The notes under the pieces are model-generated. The model had not been told where the DNA came from. It saw only the letters and a program-made list of their open reading frames with translations, and did no database searches. DNA of 64,000 bases from assembly GCF_014705705.1 (NCBI RefSeq), contig NZ_JACXLD010000009.1, forward strand, positions 1-64,000, read 5' to 3'. How positions within the stretch are numbered: the stretch's first letter is position 1; each line of letters starts with the position of its first letter. Origin of the DNA: Spongiibacter pelagi. Its GTDB lineage: Bacteria > Pseudomonadota > Gammaproteobacteria > Pseudomonadales > Spongiibacteraceae. Shown piece after piece: positions 24,692 through 34,334 of the stretch. A program made the position numbers and the translations under genes.

Positions 24692-26506
24692 ATGTCCAGT
24701 ATCACAGATTTACGCAATGTCGCCATCATTGCTCACGTTGACCATGGCAAAACCACCCTCGTGGATAAGCTGCTCAGTCAGTCCGGTACCCTTGACCGCC
24801 GTACCGAAGGCACCGAGCGGATCATGGACTCCAACGATCAGGAAAAAGAGCGTGGCATTACCATTCTCGCCAAGAACACCGCGATTCGCTGGAATGACTA
24901 CCGTATTAACATTGTGGACACCCCAGGGCACGCTGACTTCGGTGGTGAAGTAGAGCGGGTACTGTCGATGGTGGACTCAGTACTGCTATTGGTTGATGCG
25001 GTCGATGGCCCCATGCCGCAAACCCGCTTTGTAACTCAAAAGGCGTTTGAGCGCGGCCTAAAACCTATTGTGGTGGTCAATAAAGTTGACCGCCCCGGTG
25101 CGCGTCCAGACTGGGTTATTGATCAGGTGTTTGATCTGTTCGATCGCCTTGGTGCGACCGATGAGCAGCTCGACTTCCCCATTGTTTACGCCTCTGCCCT
25201 AAACGGCGTTGCCGGTATGGAAGCGGATGATCTGGCGGAAGACATGACCCCGCTGTTTGAAATGATCATCAATAAAGTGCCGGTGCCAGAAGTGGATGTC
25301 GACGGCCCACTGCAAATGCAAATTTCTGCGCTGGACTACAACAGCTATGTGGGCGTTATCGGTGTTGGTCGTATTTCGCGCGGCAGCATGAAAACCAATG
25401 AGCAAGTTGTGGTGGTGGATCGCGAAGGCAAAACCCGTAAAGGCCGCGTACTGACGGTAATGGGTTACCACGGTCTTGAGCGTGTTGAAGTCGAGCGTGC
25501 GCAGGCGGGTGATATTGTGTGTATCACCGGTATTGATGGCCTGAATATTTCTGACACTATCTGCTCGCCCGAAAAACCGGAAGCGCTGAAGCCGCTGAGC
25601 GTAGACGAGCCAACAGTCAGCATGACCTTCCAAGTAAACGATTCACCGTTTGCCGGTTTGGAAGGCAAGTTTGTAACCTCGAGAAATATCCGCGAGCGTT
25701 TGGATCAAGAATTGATCCACAATGTGGCGCTGCGTGTTGAGCAGGGCGATAGCCCGGATAAATTCAAAGTATCTGGTCGCGGTGAATTGCACCTGTCGGT
25801 ATTGATCGAAACCATGCGTCGTGAAGGTTTCGAGATGGGCGTATCTCGCCCAGAAGTAGTTCAAAAAGTTGTTGATGGGGTAGTTATGGAGCCCTATGAA
25901 CAAGTCGTGATTGATATTGAAGAGCAGCATCAAGGCTCGGTCATGGAAGAACTCGGCCTGCGTAAAGCTGAGCTGACCAATATGGAACCCGATGGCAAAG
26001 GCCGCGTAAAACTGGAGTTTATGGCGCCAGCTCGTGGTTTGATCGGCTTCCGTGGTCAATTCCTGACCCTCACTTCAGGTAGCGGCATCATGACCACCGT
26101 GTTTGACCACTATGGCGAAGTGAAAGGCGGTGAAATGGCTGGCCGCATTAATGGCGTTTTGGTTTCCATGGTGAAGGGTAAAACCCTCGCTTACGGTCTG
26201 TTCAATTTGCAGGATCGCGGTCGGCTGTTCTTGGGACATGCCGAAGAGATTTACGAAGGTCAAATCGTGGGTATTCACTCGCGCTCCAATGACCTAGTGG
26301 TCAACCCGACTAAGGCCAAGCAGCTGACCAACGTTCGGGCCTCGGGCACGGATGATGCGCTAACGCTGACCCCGCCGATTCGCCACACCCTTGAGCAGGC
26401 ACTGGAATTTATTGAGGATGATGAACTGGTTGAAGTTACGCCAAAGAGCATCCGCCTGCGCAAAAAATTGCTGACTGAAAACGAGCGCAAACGCGCCTCA
26501 AAATAA
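24692..26506 (+). CDS. typA: Translational GTPase TypA/BipA
   Basis: A 604-aa ribosome-associated GTPase of the EF-G class that aids 50S assembly and stress growth. The G domain shows [10 protein letters not shown] (14-23), [13 protein letters not shown], and NKVD. Domains II, III and V and the unique C-terminal domain follow, with [11 protein letters not shown]. Length is normal. The frame extends 48 codons upstream through the promoter; ATG 24692 (MSSITDLRN) is the family start. Confidence 0.98.
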   Translation: MSSITDLRNVAIIAHVDHGKTTLVDKLLSQSGTLDRRTEGTERIMDSNDQEKERGITILAKNTAIRWNDYRINIVDTPGHADFGGEVERVLSMVDSVLLLVDAVDGPMPQTRFVTQKAFERGLKPIVVVNKVDRPGARPDWVIDQVFDLFDRLGATDEQLDFPIVYASALNGVAGMEADDLAEDMTPLFEMIINKVPVPEVDVDGPLQMQISALDYNSYVGVIGVGRISRGSMKTNEQVVVVDREGKTRKGRVLTVMGYHGLERVEVERAQAGDIVCITGIDGLNISDTICSPEKPEALKPLSVDEPTVSMTFQVNDSPFAGLEGKFVTSRNIRERLDQELIHNVALRVEQGDSPDKFKVSGRGELHLSVLIETMRREGFEMGVSRPEVVQKVVDGVVMEPYEQVVIDIEEQHQGSVMEELGLRKAELTNMEPDGKGRVKLEFMAPARGLIGFRGQFLTLTSGSGIMTTVFDHYGEVKGGEMAGRINGVLVSMVKGKTLAYGLFNLQDRGRLFLGHAEEIYEGQIVGIHSRSNDLVVNPTKAKQLTNVRASGTDDALTLTPPIRHTLEQALEFIEDDELVEVTPKSIRLRKKLLTENERKRASK

Positions 26507-26603
26507 GTTAGCCTCCCCAATGTCGCACTCGCCCAATTCTGTGGCGGGTGCGGCGTTTGGCGCGCTCCTGAGCTACACTGAGTAGGTTGAATAGGACGGC
26601 GCT

Positions 26604-27581
26604 ATGATTTCACTCTTTCCCGATATAAAGCCCTACCAAACCCATCGCTTACCGGTGACGGCTCCGCATGTTCTGTATGTTGAAGAATCGGGCAACCCGG
26701 ATGGTATTCCGGTGCTATTTGTTCACGGTGGCCCCGGTGGCGGTTGTTCTCCCAAAGCACGCTGTTTTTTTAACCCCCAGCGCTACCGCATTATTCTGTT
26801 TGACCAGCGCGGTTGCGGACATTCTGAGCCGCACGCGTGTTTAACTGAAAACACCACGCAAGCACTGGTTTCCGATATGGAGGCCATTCGCAAACATCTG
26901 AATGTTGATCGCTGGGTGCTGTTTGGTGGTTCCTGGGGTTCGACCCTGAGTTTGGCCTACGCGCAAAGCCACCCGGAAAAAGTGATGGGTTTAATTTTGC
27001 GGGGCATCTTTCTCTGCCGGCAAAAGGAAATTGATTGGTTCTATAACGCCGCCGGCGCCAATAAAATTTTCCCCGACTATTGGCAGGATTTTGCCGATGA
27101 AGTGGAATTGGCCGAGGACGAAGATTATGTTCAGGCCTACCACCGAGTGCTCCACGGCGGTAATGAACTCGCCAGTATGGCGGCGGCCAAAGCCTGGTGT
27201 CTGTGGGAGGCGCGCTGCTCGACCCTGCGCCCCAATCACGATTTAGAAGAGAATATGGCCGAGGCTCACTTTGCCGTGGCCATGGCTCATATTGAAAATC
27301 ACTATTTTGTGAATGACTCGTTTTTAGCGCCTAATCAATTGCTCAAAAATATGAATGTCATTGCGGAGATTCCCGGCATTATCGTGCACGGCCGCTACGA
27401 CATGGTGTGCCCGCTGGAGAATGCGCTGGCACTGCATCGGCTATGGCCAGCTTCAGAACTGCATATTATTCGGGATGCAGGGCATTCGGCGTTTGAGCCC
27501 AGTAATGCGGATGCGTTGGTTAAGGCTAGCAACGAAATGGCGGATTTGTTAGGAGATGGTTACTCCGAAGACGACGCCTAG
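26604..27581 (+). CDS. pip: Proline iminopeptidase
   Basis: A 325-aa alpha/beta hydrolase of peptidase family S33 that removes N-terminal proline from peptides. The oxyanion HGGPGGG is at 41-47. The catalytic triad is Ser110 (GGSWGST), Asp266 (GRYDMVCP) and His294 (AGHSAFEP). Length is typical. It precedes dtd, as in many pseudomonads, but here a 320-bp gap carrying the dispersed repeat separates them. Confidence 0.92.
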   Translation: MISLFPDIKPYQTHRLPVTAPHVLYVEESGNPDGIPVLFVHGGPGGGCSPKARCFFNPQRYRIILFDQRGCGHSEPHACLTENTTQALVSDMEAIRKHLNVDRWVLFGGSWGSTLSLAYAQSHPEKVMGLILRGIFLCRQKEIDWFYNAAGANKIFPDYWQDFADEVELAEDEDYVQAYHRVLHGGNELASMAAAKAWCLWEARCSTLRPNHDLEENMAEAHFAVAMAHIENHYFVNDSFLAPNQLLKNMNVIAEIPGIIVHGRYDMVCPLENALALHRLWPASELHIIRDAGHSAFEPSNADALVKASNEMADLLGDGYSEDDA

Positions 27582-27628
27582 TAATCACTGATTCATTACT
27601 GCGCTCGTCACTTTGGCCGCCGGCGGTA

Positions 27629-27740
27629 CTCGAAATGCTCATTTATTCGCATATAAACTCCGCTTTGTTCGAAGCTAAGGCTTCTCACCCCTTTGGGGTC
27701 GCCCTAAAGGGCGGGCTTTTCGCTTCGCTACAAGTCTGCG
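27629..27740 (+). repeat. 112-bp dispersed repeat, copy 1
   Basis: Identical base for base to the complement of 32419-32530. Similarity extends with mismatches to about 27622-27775. It contains internal hairpins: GAAGC-TAAG-GCTTC, CCCC-TTT-GGGG and CGCCC-TAAA-GGGCG. It occupies most of the 320-bp pip-dtd gap (27582-27901). The structure suggests a small non-coding repeat of the REP or miniature-element kind; no encoded function is claimed. Confidence 0.9.
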
Positions 27741-27901
27741 TTCCGGCGGCGGCCAATTTGTCTTCGCTCGCTACATGAATCATGTGATTACTAAAATGAT
27801 AAATTTACGGGGTTAATTCCGATAACGTAAATCTAGGCAGCCTTTTCTGAAAAAAGCGCTGCATGAATCAGTGCCCCCGAAACCTCTTTACGGAAAATCG
27901 A

Positions 27902-28339
27902 ATGAAGTTATTGTTGCAACGGGTTCGCCACGCAAAAGTGGATGTGGCGGATGAAACCGTGGGCGAAATTGCTCAGGGCTTGCTGGCTTTTATCGGGCTG
28001 GAAAAGCACGACGACGAGGCGGCGGTGGAAAAGATGATGGAGCGTTTGCTTAATTATCGCGTGTTTGCCGATGAGCAAGGGCGAATGAATTTGTCGGTGG
28101 TGGATATCAACGGCGGCGTATTATTGGTCTCGCAATTTACTCTTGCCGCCGACACCAGCAAGGGGCGCCGCCCGGGATTTTCAACCGCCGCTGAGCCGAC
28201 CCGCGCAAAGAATCTTTACGTGCATGCCTTGGCTTGCTTACGAGAACAGCATGCGGATGTAGCCGCAGGGAAGTTCGGTGCGGATATGCAAATCAGTCTG
28301 CTCAATGATGGGCCGGTAACGTTTTTACTGGAGTCCTAG
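27902..28339 (+). CDS. dtd: D-aminoacyl-tRNA deacylase
   Basis: A 145-aa enzyme, the same length as in E. coli, that hydrolyses D-aminoacyl-tRNAs (and glycyl-tRNA-Ala) for proofreading. Motifs SQFTLAADTSKGRRPGFS (about 80-97) and NDGPVTF (136-142) form the active site with its Gly-cisPro region. An ATG 13 codons upstream lacks support; 27902 is the conserved start (MKLLLQRV). It converges with aceK, whose stop lies 11 bases away. Confidence 0.96.
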   Translation: MKLLLQRVRHAKVDVADETVGEIAQGLLAFIGLEKHDDEAAVEKMMERLLNYRVFADEQGRMNLSVVDINGGVLLVSQFTLAADTSKGRRPGFSTAAEPTRAKNLYVHALACLREQHADVAAGKFGADMQISLLNDGPVTFLLES

Positions 28340-28349
28340 AGGTGTGGCT

Positions 28350-30107
28350 TCAATCTGAAGCCACTTGTCCATTAATGCCTTCGTCGCGCTGTTGAAAACG
28401 CTGTATACGGCGGTAGGGGAATACGTCAGCAACGTAGCCGTTGCGAATTTTTTCCTGTAGCTCGCACCAGTAATCGGGGTTGTAGAGGTCACTGTGCAAC
28501 TCATCAAATACTTTTTTCGCCCGCTGATTACCCGAGAAAAACAGCCGGAATTCTTCGGGAAACACATCTTCCGGTTTAACTTCATACCAGGGCTGGGTGG
28601 CCATTTCCTGTTCCTCGGTTTGGGGGACAGGTAGGCGGCGGAAGTTACAGTCGGTGAGCGGGCAGATTTCGTCATAGTCATAGAAAACCACGCGGCCGTG
28701 ACGAGTTACCCCAAAGTTTTTCAGCAGCATATCGCCGGGGAATAAATTACCGGCTGCGAGTTGTTTAATGGCTTTGCCGTACTCGTCCATGACGCTGTAA
28801 AGCTGTTCGTCGTTGCAGTCTTTGAGGTAGAGGTTGAGTGGAATCATTTTCCGCTCGATATAAACATGGTCAAGAATTAAGGCATTGCCCTTCACTTCAA
28901 TCAGCGAGGGTGCTTCTTTTTCTAACTCGGCCATCAGTTCGTCTGAAAAGCGGCGGCGATCAAAGGCGAGTTTATTGAATTCTTGGGTATCGGCCATGCG
29001 TCCACCCCTGTCCCAGCGTTTTACCAAGCGGTAACAGCTGCGAACATGTTCGTGGCTCATTTCCTTGGGTGGGGTGAATTTGTCTTTAATGACTTTGTAA
29101 ACGTAATCAAAGTCGGGGCGGGTGAACACCAGCATGACCATACCCTTAATACCGGGCGCGATAATGTACGGCTGCTCACTTTCCATGGTGTCGGCCACTG
29201 CAAAGCGATAAAACTCGGTTTTGCCGTGTTTCTGCATGCCCATGGCATTGTAGAGTTCGAAGATTTCCTTATGCGGCATGAGTTGGTGCAGGAAGGCAAC
29301 GTACTCCGAAGGGATTTTGGCATCGACCATAAAGTAGCTGCGGCTGAAGCTGAACAATATCGAAATATCGTCGGGGTCGTGCAGCAGGGTGTCGACGTAG
29401 ATGGAGCTTTCTTCGGTGTGCAGGATCGGCAATACGACCGGGAAGCTGGTGCTGCCGACTTTGATACGGCCCACCAGATAGGCGGCTTTGTTGCGGAAAA
29501 ATAGCGATTCCAGTGCTTCTACCCACACTTCTTGATCGCCGCGATTGAGTTGTGGAATGAGCTGCGTATTTACCGCCTCGGTGATAAAGCCGATATCGCG
29601 CTCGAGGTCTTCCCAGGGAATATTAAATTCACAGCCTTCCAGCAAGCTGCGAATAATGTCTTGGGTATTGTCGCCGTTGTATTTGAAGCGCCGCAGAATG
29701 GAGCGGCTGTCGATGGGGCCGGCATGCTCCGCCGGAACCAGCGAGAAGGTGTGCTGTTTGCGAATTTTCTCGTGGTTAAACACCAAGCAGTAAATTGAAT
29801 TGAAAAACGATTGTGCGATTTCAAAATTATCGTGATTGCGAATCAGCTCGGCAAATTCTTCTTTGGCTTCCAGCCAGTGCTCGCGGTTCTCAATGGTGCC
29901 GCCGGTAATGGTGCGCGCTGCTTCGGCCACAATGGCGCGCTTTTGTTTCCACAACTCCAGACGAGCACGCATGGCTTTCTGGCAGGCTTGCCAGTCGGCG
30001 GATTCAAAGCGGGCTTGAGCGCCCAGCGTGATGTTTTTATATTCGGCAAAAAACGCATCAAAGCCATTGAGAATGGCCATCGCCAAACGGCGGGTTACTG
30101 CGGTCAT
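28350..30107 (-). CDS. aceK: Isocitrate dehydrogenase kinase/phosphatase AceK
   Basis: A 585-aa bifunctional enzyme that phosphorylates isocitrate dehydrogenase to divert isocitrate to the glyoxylate shunt, and reverses this. The N-terminal regulatory half and C-terminal kinase-like half are both present: nucleotide loop APGIKGMVMLVF (about 318-329), EVKGNALILDHVYIERKMIP, and FGVTRHGRVVFYDYDEI with the catalytic and metal-binding acids. Length matches E. coli. It is not next to aceA (4 kb away), but overlaps an LLM-family oxidoreductase gene by four bases (ATGA). Confidence 0.97.
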   Translation of the reverse strand: MTAVTRRLAMAILNGFDAFFAEYKNITLGAQARFESADWQACQKAMRARLELWKQKRAIVAEAARTITGGTIENREHWLEAKEEFAELIRNHDNFEIAQSFFNSIYCLVFNHEKIRKQHTFSLVPAEHAGPIDSRSILRRFKYNGDNTQDIIRSLLEGCEFNIPWEDLERDIGFITEAVNTQLIPQLNRGDQEVWVEALESLFFRNKAAYLVGRIKVGSTSFPVVLPILHTEESSIYVDTLLHDPDDISILFSFSRSYFMVDAKIPSEYVAFLHQLMPHKEIFELYNAMGMQKHGKTEFYRFAVADTMESEQPYIIAPGIKGMVMLVFTRPDFDYVYKVIKDKFTPPKEMSHEHVRSCYRLVKRWDRGGRMADTQEFNKLAFDRRRFSDELMAELEKEAPSLIEVKGNALILDHVYIERKMIPLNLYLKDCNDEQLYSVMDEYGKAIKQLAAGNLFPGDMLLKNFGVTRHGRVVFYDYDEICPLTDCNFRRLPVPQTEEQEMATQPWYEVKPEDVFPEEFRLFFSGNQRAKKVFDELHSDLYNPDYWCELQEKIRNGYVADVFPYRRIQRFQQRDEGINGQVASD

Positions 30108-31138
30108 AGAAAAATCTCAGCCAATAATTCGCGGGCTTCGGCCTGCGGACACTGTACCAACATGCTGTTCACTTCATTGCGAGCGGCGGCGGCTTTCCAA
30201 TCTTGAGCGCGCTCGCGAATACGCCCTGCCGGGCCGACCAAGGCGACTTCATCAACTAAAGAGTCGGGTACGGCCTCGCGAGCTTTGTCTTTTTCGCCGG
30301 CCAAGTAGTAATCCTGAATCTGTTCGGCGGCATCGCCGTAGCCGAGGCGGGTCGCGTAATCAGTGTAGAAGTTTTTGCCCTTGGCGCCCATGCCGCCAAT
30401 GTACAGGGCGAGAAAATCTTTGACGAAATAACGACAGCCATCGATATTGTCATCCATGATCGCGCCAACATAGGGGCATACGGCAAAGTCTTTCAGCGTT
30501 TTTCCCGCTTTTTCCAAGCCTTTCTGCAAGTCGCTTTCAAACACGGAAAATTTATCCGGGTCCATCCATACTGGGATAAAGCCATCGGCAATTTCCGCTG
30601 CCATGCTCAAGCTTTTGGGCGTGATTGAGGCGGTGTAAATCGGAATGTCGGGGTTGCCGTGCAGTATGGATTTCAGCGGTTTACCCAGCCCGGTGGTGCC
30701 GGGGCCGTGGTTGGGCACTTGATAGATTTCACCTTGAAACTCCAGCGGTGCTTCGCGGCGGAAAATTTGCCGAATGATTTCAATGTATTCGCGGGTACGG
30801 GTCAGGGGTTTACCATAGGGAACGCCGTGCCAGCCTTCGACAACTTGGGGGCCGGAAACACCCAAGCCAAGAATAAAACGACCATCAGAGAGTTTGTCCA
30901 GACTCATGGCGCTCATTGCCGTGGTCGCTGGCGTGCGCGCAGGCATTTGCATAATGCCGGTGCCGACTTTGATTTTGTCGGTTTGGGCTAGAATCCAGGC
31001 GGCGGTGCTGACCGCATCTGAGCCATAGGCTTCCGCCGTCCACACTGAGTCAAAGCCCAGTGATTCCGCATGGCGAATTTGATCCAGCGGGATATCCAGT
31101 TTGGCGCCGGAATAGCCCAGCAATAAGCCCAGTTTCAT
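30104..31138 (-). CDS. LLM-class flavin-dependent oxidoreductase (Rv3520c-like)
   Basis: A 344-aa luciferase-like monooxygenase-fold protein. MKLGLLLGYSGAKLD at the start, EAYGSDAVSTAAWILAQT, and GRFILGLGVSGPQVVEGWHG (about 87-106) match the group annotated as F420-dependent oxidoreductases of the Rv3520c type. Members occur in bacteria that may lack F420, so the cofactor could be FMN. Substrate unknown. It is translationally coupled to aceK (ATGA), an unusual pairing, and lies 29 bases downstream of the rraA gene, giving rraA, this gene, then aceK. Confidence 0.8.
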   Translation of the reverse strand: MKLGLLLGYSGAKLDIPLDQIRHAESLGFDSVWTAEAYGSDAVSTAAWILAQTDKIKVGTGIMQMPARTPATTAMSAMSLDKLSDGRFILGLGVSGPQVVEGWHGVPYGKPLTRTREYIEIIRQIFRREAPLEFQGEIYQVPNHGPGTTGLGKPLKSILHGNPDIPIYTASITPKSLSMAAEIADGFIPVWMDPDKFSVFESDLQKGLEKAGKTLKDFAVCPYVGAIMDDNIDGCRYFVKDFLALYIGGMGAKGKNFYTDYATRLGYGDAAEQIQDYYLAGEKDKAREAVPDSLVDEVALVGPAGRIRERAQDWKAAAARNEVNSMLVQCPQAEARELLAEIFL

Positions 31139-31167
31139 GAACGGTCTCCGTTTTTATTATTGGTGAT

Positions 31168-31653
31168 TTAGCTTTCGAGCAGATTTTTGCGGCTGATGAT
31201 CACACCGGTTTTGTCGGCATAAAGATAGTTGCCAGCATCAATGGTGCAGCTGCCAAATTCCAAGGCAATGCCGGCTTGGCCTTCGCCGCGTTTCTCGGTT
31301 TTTCTGGGTACGCTGCCGAGTGCCATTACGCCTAAAGGCATGGGGGAAATTTCTTCCACATCGCGCAGATAGCCGTAAATAACAATGCCGGCCCAGCCGT
31401 TGTCGGCCGCCGCGCGAGCGAGGTTGTCGCCCAACAGTGAGCGGCGCGCTGAGCCGCCACCATCCACAACTAATACTCGGCCGTGGCCGGGGGTTTTTAC
31501 GGTGTCGGCAACCAGCGAGTTGTCTTCAAAACATTTGATGGTGACGACTTCGCCGTGGAAATTTTTGTGGCCGCCGTAATGGCGCAGTGGTAGTTCCAGT
31601 ACGTTAACGGCATCGCCGTGCTCGTCGCAGAGATCGGGGGTAGAGATGGACAT
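31168..31653 (-). CDS. rraA: RraA-family regulator of ribonuclease activity
   Basis: A 161-aa protein from Met 31653, fixed by a strong GGAGG. Conserved features are STPDLCDEHGD (residues 4-14), the GHGRVLVVDGGGS loop (about 56-68), the RRSLLGDNLA segment and IVIYGYLRDVEEI. RraA binds RNase E and inhibits it. The same fold is used by 4-hydroxy-4-methyl-2-oxoglutarate aldolases, where the acidic metal site differs; the 161-aa length favours RraA. First gene of a three-gene set with the LLM oxidoreductase and aceK. Confidence 0.9.
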   Translation of the reverse strand: MSISTPDLCDEHGDAVNVLELPLRHYGGHKNFHGEVVTIKCFEDNSLVADTVKTPGHGRVLVVDGGGSARRSLLGDNLARAAADNGWAGIVIYGYLRDVEEISPMPLGVMALGSVPRKTEKRGEGQAGIALEFGSCTIDAGNYLYADKTGVIISRKNLLES

Positions 31654-31765
31654 GATTTTCCTCCGGGAGTCGACGCGGATAGTGTTAGCGTCGAGCATAG
31701 AATAATTTTTGCTGCTTTGGCAGGGGCTGATAAGCCTGCCTAGAACCGTCGTTTTTAGTCTGGGT

Positions 31766-32329
31766 TTAGCCAGTCACTACATTTAGATATGAGGCGTTAA
31801 TATCGGCATCGTAATACGCCATGCCCAATTTGTTTAAGTACTCTAAGCGGTCCGCTTTCATTAGGTCTATTTCAGGCGCGGCGATATTGTTAGCTTGGTA
31901 TATGCCAGCCAGATAAGCCATAAATTGCTCGCCTTCTTCAACTAATAATAGGCTCGCGGCACCAACGTCGGGTTTCACTTTGGCATTCAGCTCTTCGGGA
32001 AGCGTTACCGCAAGCACAGTCGGCTGCTCGTCACCCTGAAAGCGTACGCTGCGATTTCTCACGGTTTGCTTGGCCCAGTAAAAAGCGAGTTCTTTGCTCT
32101 GGGTTAAAAAAACCGGCTCAATCGATTCGGTATAGCTATTGCCGATAGTCGCCATGGTGTTTTTTGCGGCAGCTTTCAGTGCTTTGTCGCCGGAGCGTTT
32201 TAAGCCCTGCTCAATGATGGAGTCAACTAGCGCTGATGAGGTGCCGTGATACCACGTGCTGCTGGTGGTAAAGCCCTGCGGGGTTAATAAGTCTCTAGCA
32301 TCTTTAAGAAAGTCTGGCGTGTCAGTCAT
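31766..32329 (-). CDS. Hypothetical protein with an ADP-ribosyltransferase-like N-terminal motif
   Basis: A 187-aa protein from Met 32329 (MTDTPDFLKD). Residues 26-45 (TWYHGTSSALVDSIIEQGLK) resemble the HGT-containing first strand of ADP-ribosyltransferase and RNA 2'-phosphotransferase folds. VFLTQSKELAFYWAKQ (about 73-88) resembles the later Tyr/aromatic block. No catalytic Glu motif is evident. The open frame continues upstream through repeat copy 2, which I treat as non-coding. Another Met 12 codons upstream with AGAGA before it is an alternative start. Family not firmly recognised. Confidence 0.55.
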   Translation of the reverse strand: MTDTPDFLKDARDLLTPQGFTTSSTWYHGTSSALVDSIIEQGLKRSGDKALKAAAKNTMATIGNSYTESIEPVFLTQSKELAFYWAKQTVRNRSVRFQGDEQPTVLAVTLPEELNAKVKPDVGAASLLLVEEGEQFMAYLAGIYQANNIAAPEIDLMKADRLEYLNKLGMAYYDADINASYLNVVTG

Positions 32330-32418
32330 AGTCGAAATTACACAATGGTTTGAAATGGCAAGCATTAGGGAATCTCTGATTAGTGTGGCGAGTGAAGCAA
32401 AGTTGGTCGCCGCCGGAG

Positions 32419-32530
32419 CGCAGACTTGTAGCGAAGCGAAAAGCCCGCCCTTTAGGGCGACCCCAAAGGGGTGAGAAGCCTTAGCTTCGAACAAAGCGGA
32501 GTTTATATGCGAATAAATGAGCATTTCGAG
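32419..32530 (-). repeat. 112-bp dispersed repeat, copy 2 (inverted)
   Basis: Perfect complement of 27629-27740, with lower similarity out to about 32391-32540. It lies just upstream of the hypothetical gene at 31766 in the 409-bp gap 32330-32738, which otherwise holds only the aceA terminator. The two copies enclose dtd, aceK, the LLM gene, rraA and the hypothetical gene. Confidence 0.9.
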
Positions 32531-32635
32531 CACCGCCGACGATCAAAATTGCGAACGCAGTAATTAATCAGAGCTTCCCTAGAAAGTTTAGCGTAAAAAC
32601 GCCTTAGATTCTGTTGGTCAGAAAATTCTGCCCAC

Positions 32636-32667
32636 AAAAAAGGCGACACCTTGAAAGGGGTCGCCTT
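32636..32667 (-). terminator. aceA intrinsic terminator
   Basis: The minus strand reads AAGGCGACCCC...GTGTCGCCTTTTTT: a strong stem (AGGCGAC/GTCGCCT plus CCTT/AAGG) and a T-run, 70 bases after the aceA stop. Confidence 0.85.
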
Positions 32668-32738
32668 CTTTTCTAGCGAGAGTCTACTAGCGAACTGTGC
32701 CCCTAATTGCAGGGCACATCGCCTAACACTTGCTCAGA

Positions 32739-34334
32739 TTAGCTGAACTGGTTAGACGTGTTTTTCGCACCTCCAGCTTTCAGAGCGTTCTCACCAGCGT
32801 AGTACTCTTTGTGGTCGTCGCCCATATCGGAGCCGGCCATGTTTTGGTGTTTAACACAGGCGATACCCTGACGGATCTCTTTGCGCTGAACGCCTTCAAC
32901 GTAACCCAACATCGCTTTGTCACCGAAGTACTCTTTGGCCAGGTTGTCTACAGACAGGGCCGTGGTGTGGTAAGTCGGCAGTGTGATCAGGTGATGGAAT
33001 ACGTTCGCTTCACGGGCAGTATCTGCCTGGAAGCTTTGAACGCGAGCATCGGCAGCCGCAGACAGCTCAGAGTTGTCGTATTCAGCAGACATCAGGTTTG
33101 CGCGGTCGTAGGCAGAAACGTCTTTGCCTTCAGCAGCCCATGCATCGTAAGTTTGCTGACGGAAGTTCAGCGTCCAGTTGAATGAAGGCGAGTTGTTGTA
33201 AACCAGTTTCGCATCGGGGTGAACCTTGCGAACTTCGTCCATCATGCCTTTGATTTCGTGAACGGTAGGAACTGCAGTTTCGATCCACAGCAGGTCAGCA
33301 CCGGCATTGATGGCTTCGATACAGTCAAATACGCAACGCTCGTGGCCAGTGCCTTGACGGAACTGGTACAGACCAGAAGGCAGACGCTTAGGACGAACCA
33401 GTTTGCCGTTACGGCTGATCAGTACATCGCCTTCAGCAGTGTCTTCTGGAGAAACTTCTTCGCAATCCAGGAATGAGTTGTAAACGTCACCCTGATCGCC
33501 TTTCTCGCGAACAACAGCGATTTCTTTGGTCAGGCCAGCACCTTCAGAGTCGGTACGAGCAACGATAACACCGTCGTCAACGCCCAGCTCAAGGAATGCG
33601 TAACGCAGAGCGCGCAGCTTGGCGTGGAAGTCGGCATGGGGAACGGTTACTTTGCCGTCTTGGTGGCCACACTGCTTCTCGTCAGCAACCTGGTTTTCGA
33701 TCTGCAGACAGCAAGCGCCCGCTTCGATCATTTGCTTAGCCATCAGGTAAGTGGCTTCAGCGTTACCGAAACCAGCATCGATGTCGGCAACGATGGGCAC
33801 AACGTGAGTTTCGTGGTTGTCGATTTTGCTTTGAATTTCAGCTTCTTTAGCTGCATCGCCAGCTTCGCGTGCCGCATCCAGCTCGCGGAACAGACCGCCC
33901 AGCTCACGTGCATCAGCTTGACGCAGGAAGGTGTACAGCTCGCGTACCAGATCGGCAACAACGGTTTTTTCGTGCATAGATTGGTCAGGCAGAGGACCGA
34001 AAGAGCTACGCAGTGCGGCAACCATCCAGCCAGACAGGTAGAGGTAGCGGCGCTCGGTAGTACCAAAGTGCTTTTTAATAGAGATCAGTTTTTGCTGACC
34101 AACAAAACCGTGCCAGCAGCCCAGAGATTGGGTGTACTTGGTTTTGTCTTTGTCGAACTCAGCCATGTCGCGACGCATAATGCCGGCGGTGTATTTGGCA
34201 ATGTCCAGACCAGTTTTGAATTTGTTCTGAGCACGCATGCGTGCGGCAGATTCTGGGTTGATAGCATCCCATGGGCTGCCTGCTTGCTCTTTGAGTCCGG
34301 CGACGGATTGGATGTCTGCTTCTAACGATGACAT
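32739..34334 (-). CDS. aceA: Isocitrate lyase
   Basis: A 531-aa enzyme cleaving isocitrate to succinate and glyoxylate. It is the long form found in P. aeruginosa, not the 434-aa E. coli type. The active-site loop reads DEKQCGHQDGK, with the catalytic Cys in KQCGH instead of KKCGH, as in that subfamily. VPIVADIDAGFGN and IVARTDSEGAGLT are the metal and substrate motifs. It diverges from glcB, so the two glyoxylate-shunt genes share a 398-bp control region. High-copy codon style suggests strong expression. Confidence 0.97.
   Translation of the reverse strand: MSSLEADIQSVAGLKEQAGSPWDAINPESAARMRAQNKFKTGLDIAKYTAGIMRRDMAEFDKDKTKYTQSLGCWHGFVGQQKLISIKKHFGTTERRYLYLSGWMVAALRSSFGPLPDQSMHEKTVVADLVRELYTFLRQADARELGGLFRELDAAREAGDAAKEAEIQSKIDNHETHVVPIVADIDAGFGNAEATYLMAKQMIEAGACCLQIENQVADEKQCGHQDGKVTVPHADFHAKLRALRYAFLELGVDDGVIVARTDSEGAGLTKEIAVVREKGDQGDVYNSFLDCEEVSPEDTAEGDVLISRNGKLVRPKRLPSGLYQFRQGTGHERCVFDCIEAINAGADLLWIETAVPTVHEIKGMMDEVRKVHPDAKLVYNNSPSFNWTLNFRQQTYDAWAAEGKDVSAYDRANLMSAEYDNSELSAAADARVQSFQADTAREANVFHHLITLPTYHTTALSVDNLAKEYFGDKAMLGYVEGVQRKEIRQGIACVKHQNMAGSDMGDDHKEYYAGENALKAGGAKNTSNQFS

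Noticed and set aside
32330-32533. 68-codon N-terminal extension of the hypothetical gene at 31766
   Set aside because: Mostly encoded by the dispersed repeat, which also occurs in a non-coding gap; kept as a finding, not as coding sequence.
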